Shown one piece after another: positions 6,773 through 9,527 of a DNA stretch of 9,527 bases. A model generated the notes under the pieces. The model was not told the origin of the DNA, did no database searches, and saw only the letters and a list, made by a program, of their open reading frames with translations. The stretch covers positions 1-9,527 of the forward strand of contig JAMCSM010000214.1 in NCBI GenBank assembly GCA_023380915.1. Reading direction: 5' to 3'. The first letter of the stretch is position 1, and every line of letters begins with the position of its first letter. This DNA comes from Actinomycetota bacterium (lineage in GTDB: Bacteria; Actinomycetota; Humimicrobiia; Humimicrobiales; Humimicrobiaceae). Both the position numbers and the translations under genes were made by a program.

Positions 6773-8401
6773 ATGAAATATAATTTTCAAACAGAAATTA
6801 GACATGATGGTCTTAACAAATATAAGATAATTAAAGGTCCAACCCATTACGAGGTAGATCAAAAAGCAAGAGCACAGCTGCAACAATGGGCTGAAATATA
6901 TAATAAAAAGTTGGAAGCTGAAAAAAAAGAACAGGGAAAGATTAAACAACAGGAATTTATAGAAAATCAGATCAAAGAAGCTGAAAAAGAAACTAAAGAT
7001 GCAAAATTAAAAATAGCTGATACTAAAGATTATCTAAAAGATTCATTAAAGAAACCTCCTATCATTGATATCCTCAAAAATAAATCTAAGTTTTGTGAAT
7101 CAAAACCAATAAAAAAATTACCTTTTAGCAATGATGAAATAGGAAACAAGCCTGAATTAAAAGATTTCGCTCCCAAGATAAGTCTCATGGATAAAATGAT
7201 TAAAAGTAAACTGAAACAAAAAAATAAAATTGCTGAAGAACAATATCTTGAAGCCCTTAAGGATCATAATACAAAAGCTAATGCAAATAACTGGCTGGAA
7301 CAGGAGTATAAGGAAGATTTAGCTAAATGGGAAGTGAGAGAAAAAGAGTTTCATATAAATGAAAAAAAGATAGCAAAATATGAATCTAAAGACCCTATGG
7401 CTATTAAGGAGTTTATTGAGTTAATTTTATCTAAATCTTATTATCCTAAAGATTTTAAAAAAGATTTTACTATAGATTTCAATAATGAAAATAATATTTT
7501 AATAGTAGATTTCAAATTACCAGAATTAGCAGACATCCCGAAGGTAAAAGAAGTAAGATTTAATAAATCAAATAAAATATTTGAAAAATCAAATATATCA
7601 GAAAATGAATTAAAAGAAATTTATGATGATTTTTTATATCAAATTTCCTTAAAGATTATAAATGATATTTATAAATCCGATTATTTAAATACTATAGAAG
7701 CAGTTATATTTAATGGTTGGATAGAAACTATTGATAAAAAAACAGGAAAAGATATTACATTGTGTATTTTATCTGTTCAAGCATCAAAAGAAGAGTTTTT
7801 GTCGATAAATCTTGAAAAAATAAATCCCAAAGAATGCTTTAAAGGTTTAAAAGGTGTAAGCAGTGCAAAACTGCATACAACAACGCCTATAGCTCCGATT
7901 TTACAAATGAATAAAGATGATAAAAGATTTATTTCTTCTTATGATGTAATGAAAAATATTGACGATTCACAAAATATTGCAGCTATGGATTGGGAAGATT
8001 TTGAACACCTAATTAGGGAGATTTTTGAAAAAGAATTTTCCCAAAGTGGTGGAGAAGTTAAAGTAACACAATCAAGCCGTGACGGGGGAGTTGATGCTGT
8101 GGCTTTTGACCCTGATCCCTTAAGAGGCGGTAAAATTGTTATTCAAGCAAAAAGATACACTAATGTAGTTGGAGTATATGCTGTTAGAGACCTTTATGGG
8201 ACTGTAATAAAAGAAGGAGCTACAAGAGGAATATTAGTTACAACTGCTGACTATGGTTCAGATGCTTATGGATTTGCTAAAGGATTGCCTTTAACGCTAT
8301 TAAATGGTTCTAATTTGCTACAACTATTGGAAAAACATGGTCATAAAGCAAGGATAGATTTAAAAGAAGCTAAGCTGATTTTGGAAAAACAAAAGAAATA
8401 A
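6773..8401 (+). CDS. Mrr-type restriction endonuclease with long coiled-coil N-terminus
   Basis: A 542-residue protein whose C-terminal ~140 residues (about 400-523) are an Mrr-cat nuclease domain of the PD-(D/E)xK superfamily. MDWEDFEHLI (405-414) begins the domain; RDGGVD (436-441) supplies the catalytic D441, and VIQAKRY (456-462) supplies the QxK pair Q458 and K460 typical of Mrr. AVRDLYG (470-476) and GILVTTADYG (486-495) are further family motifs. Residues 30-205 are highly charged, Lys/Glu-rich and probably coiled coil. The middle (about 205-390) is a mixed alpha/beta region also seen, as far as I recall, in longer restriction endonucleases of this type. Mrr-type enzymes cut modified or foreign DNA in the cytoplasm. 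The gene has its own candidate promoter and is followed by an SF1 helicase gene on the same strand, which suggests a nuclease-helicase defence pair. All catalytic residues are present and no frame break is seen. Confidence 0.9.
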   Translation: MKYNFQTEIRHDGLNKYKIIKGPTHYEVDQKARAQLQQWAEIYNKKLEAEKKEQGKIKQQEFIENQIKEAEKETKDAKLKIADTKDYLKDSLKKPPIIDILKNKSKFCESKPIKKLPFSNDEIGNKPELKDFAPKISLMDKMIKSKLKQKNKIAEEQYLEALKDHNTKANANNWLEQEYKEDLAKWEVREKEFHINEKKIAKYESKDPMAIKEFIELILSKSYYPKDFKKDFTIDFNNENNILIVDFKLPELADIPKVKEVRFNKSNKIFEKSNISENELKEIYDDFLYQISLKIINDIYKSDYLNTIEAVIFNGWIETIDKKTGKDITLCILSVQASKEEFLSINLEKINPKECFKGLKGVSSAKLHTTTPIAPILQMNKDDKRFISSYDVMKNIDDSQNIAAMDWEDFEHLIREIFEKEFSQSGGEVKVTQSSRDGGVDAVAFDPDPLRGGKIVIQAKRYTNVVGVYAVRDLYGTVIKEGATRGILVTTADYGSDAYGFAKGLPLTLLNGSNLLQLLEKHGHKARIDLKEAKLILEKQKK

Positions 8402-8417
8402 AATTATATATGTACTG

Positions 8418-8478
8418 ATTACACAACCTTTATAAATTTGCAAGTTCTTTTACATTATATGGAGGTAAGTTGTGTAAT
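8418..8478. repeat. Perfect 10-bp inverted repeat between nuclease and helicase genes
   Basis: ATTACACAAC (8418-8427) and GTTGTGTAAT (8469-8478) are exact reverse complements separated by 41 bases. Outside them AAATTATA (8401-8408) and TATAATTT (8481-8488) also pair, so a longer imperfect stem starting at the nuclease stop codon is possible. There is no U tract after the right arm, so it is not a standard terminator. The loop holds GGAGGT (8461-8466), a strong Shine-Dalgarno-like sequence with no real gene behind it: the GTG at 8472 is followed at once by TAA. It could be an operator pair, an mRNA leader structure or a tiny inverted-repeat element. Confidence 0.6.
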
Positions 8479-8480
8479 AA

Positions 8481-8486
8481 TATAAT
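8481..8486 (+). promoter_or_regulatory. Candidate -10 box for the helicase gene
   Basis: TATAAT lies 33 bases before the ATG at 8520 and directly after the right arm of the inverted repeat. An alternative is TTTACA (8449-8454) with TGTAAT (8473-8478) at 18-base spacing, which would put the -10 inside the right arm and so make the repeat a likely operator. The helicase ATG has no Shine-Dalgarno sequence. Confidence 0.3.
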
Positions 8487-8519
8487 TTAAAACATTTTTG
8501 AACGAATTGATTATTTATC

Positions 8520-9527
8520 ATGCAAGAAAAAATATTAAATAGGGTAATTTCCTATTGGTATGAATGTATAAGACAAGAAGACATTTTAGGTAAAGACATA
8601 TCAATATCAGTAAGAAGCAAAGCAGTATTATATCCCTTTAATCAAGACTCTTTTATCTTTAGAAAAAATGAATTAAAAATTGAAATTAATGATGAAAAAA
8701 TTTTAGAATTTCATAACTATGCTAGGACTAAAGGTTTTGAATCTTATTATGGCTATCCTGTTTTATTTTACTTTGATGAGGAATCTGCAAAATACCTTTT
8801 GGCTCCGCTTTTTATAATAAAAATAAGTTTTTTACCGGATGGTGGGAAATTATATTTACAAAAAGATGAACCTATACCAGTTTGCGGGATTCAAGCACTT
8901 AATAAGCTAGGATTAAAAACTGAAGAAATTGCTGATATTAATCAGTTAATTGAGACTACATTTAGAAACAGTGTTTCAATTTCCAAGGAAAATTTGGTTA
9001 AAAAGTGTATAGATATTATTTCAAAAGAAACTTACATTCAAATAAATGAAGAAATAAATCCGGGCTTTCTTTCAAATGCTAAGAAATTATCAAAAAATTC
9101 TTTACCTGGCCTATATAATAAGAGCTTAATTTTTATTGGGGATAATACTATTTATAACATGAGTCTTCTTGAAGACCTGCTGGAACTTCGTTTAAAAAAT
9201 GATTTAGAAAATACGTCATTGTCATTTTTACTTAGCAATTATACCCCAACTGAAGGAAGAGATTTAATACCTATTCTCCCTTTTCCAGCAAATGAATACC
9301 AGATAGCTGCATTAAAAGATATATTTCTAAATAGACTTTCAGTAATTACTGGTCCTCCCGGAACAGGCAAAAGTCAGTTTATTTCTAATCTACTTATAAA
9401 CCTTTTTTTAGAAGGAAAGTCCGTTCTTTTTGTTAGTCACACAAATCCTGCAGTAGAAGTGGTAAATAATAAAATAAATTCTAATTTTAATAATTTAATG
9501 CTTAGAACAGGCAGAAAAGAATTAAGA
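8520..9527 (+). CDS. Superfamily 1 (Upf1-like) helicase, N-terminal part, cut by window end
   Basis: An open reading frame begins at ATG 8520 and is still open at the last base, giving 336 residues. An in-frame TGA at 8508-8510 leaves this ATG as the first possible ATG start. The N-terminal ~255 residues (beginning MQEKILNRVISYWYECIRQE) are a domain I do not recognise, with a segment GYPVLFYFDEESAKYLLAPLF in the middle. The helicase core then begins: NEYQIAAL (258-265) resembles the Q motif, ITGPPGTGKSQF contains Walker A (GPPGTGKS, 278-285), and VLFVSHTNPAVEVV (302-315) is motif Ia. The frame ends in LMLRTGRKELR, a usual continuation in AAA_11/Upf1-type DNA or RNA helicases. Motifs II-VI and any C-terminal nuclease domain are beyond the window. 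It follows the Mrr-type nuclease on the same strand, so a joint defence function is plausible. The helicase identity is firm, the subfamily is not. Confidence 0.88.
   Translation, partial: MQEKILNRVISYWYECIRQEDILGKDISISVRSKAVLYPFNQDSFIFRKNELKIEINDEKILEFHNYARTKGFESYYGYPVLFYFDEESAKYLLAPLFIIKISFLPDGGKLYLQKDEPIPVCGIQALNKLGLKTEEIADINQLIETTFRNSVSISKENLVKKCIDIISKETYIQINEEINPGFLSNAKKLSKNSLPGLYNKSLIFIGDNTIYNMSLLEDLLELRLKNDLENTSLSFLLSNYTPTEGRDLIPILPFPANEYQIAALKDIFLNRLSVITGPPGTGKSQFISNLLINLFLEGKSVLFVSHTNPAVEVVNNKINSNFNNLMLRTGRKELR

Noticed and set aside
8470..8490. Mini-ORF after the GGAGGT in the nuclease-helicase gap
   Set aside because: The TTG start gives only six codons and the GTG start is followed directly by a stop, so no peptide gene can be supported.
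1..9527. CRISPR arrays, tRNA or rRNA genes
   Set aside because: No regularly spaced repeats and no tRNA- or rRNA-like sequence were seen; the intergenic gaps are short and AT-rich.

Overview
The window is a very AT-rich stretch (by eye roughly 70% A+T outside the insertion sequence). It comes from an anaerobe-like bacterium that I cannot name. A ComEC-type metallo-beta-lactamase lipoprotein with an Ada-like C-terminal zinc domain followed by a DUF3006 gene is an arrangement common in Firmicutes and some low-GC Actinobacteria and candidate phyla. Several genes lack a Shine-Dalgarno sequence and have a -10 box almost on the start codon, which suggests some leaderless transcription. Two genes start with TTG.

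Left part, minus strand. An IS1634-family transposase (67-1677) has visibly higher GC than its surroundings, so it looks like a recent arrival. Upstream of it in the minus-strand direction comes a 480-residue protein (1831-3273) that joins an N-terminal HEPN-like helical region to a C-terminal nucleotidyltransferase (MNT) domain, with the second metal-binding Asp replaced by Asn. Next is a six-transmembrane voltage-gated-type potassium channel with a CxxC tail (3540-4358), whose transcript ends at a clear intrinsic terminator overlapping its stop codon.

Right part, plus strand. A divergent promoter region at 4359-4472 leads to the secreted metallo-beta-lactamase lipoprotein (4473-5819) and its DUF3006 partner (5833-6099), with 13 bases between them. 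A small stand-alone TIR/deoxyribosyltransferase-like protein follows (6155-6586). Then come a large Mrr-type restriction endonuclease (6773-8401) and the 5' part of a superfamily 1 helicase (8520 to the window end). The 118 bases between the last two hold a perfect 10-bp inverted repeat.

Taken together, a HEPN-MNT protein, a TIR-like protein, an Mrr nuclease, an SF1 helicase and a transposase look like an accessory/defence island next to ordinary cell-envelope genes. The best candidate for an undescribed system is the Mrr nuclease plus SF1 helicase pair, perhaps with the TIR-like protein. The second is the single-chain HEPN-MNT protein. Both assignments come from motifs read by eye; no database search was possible.
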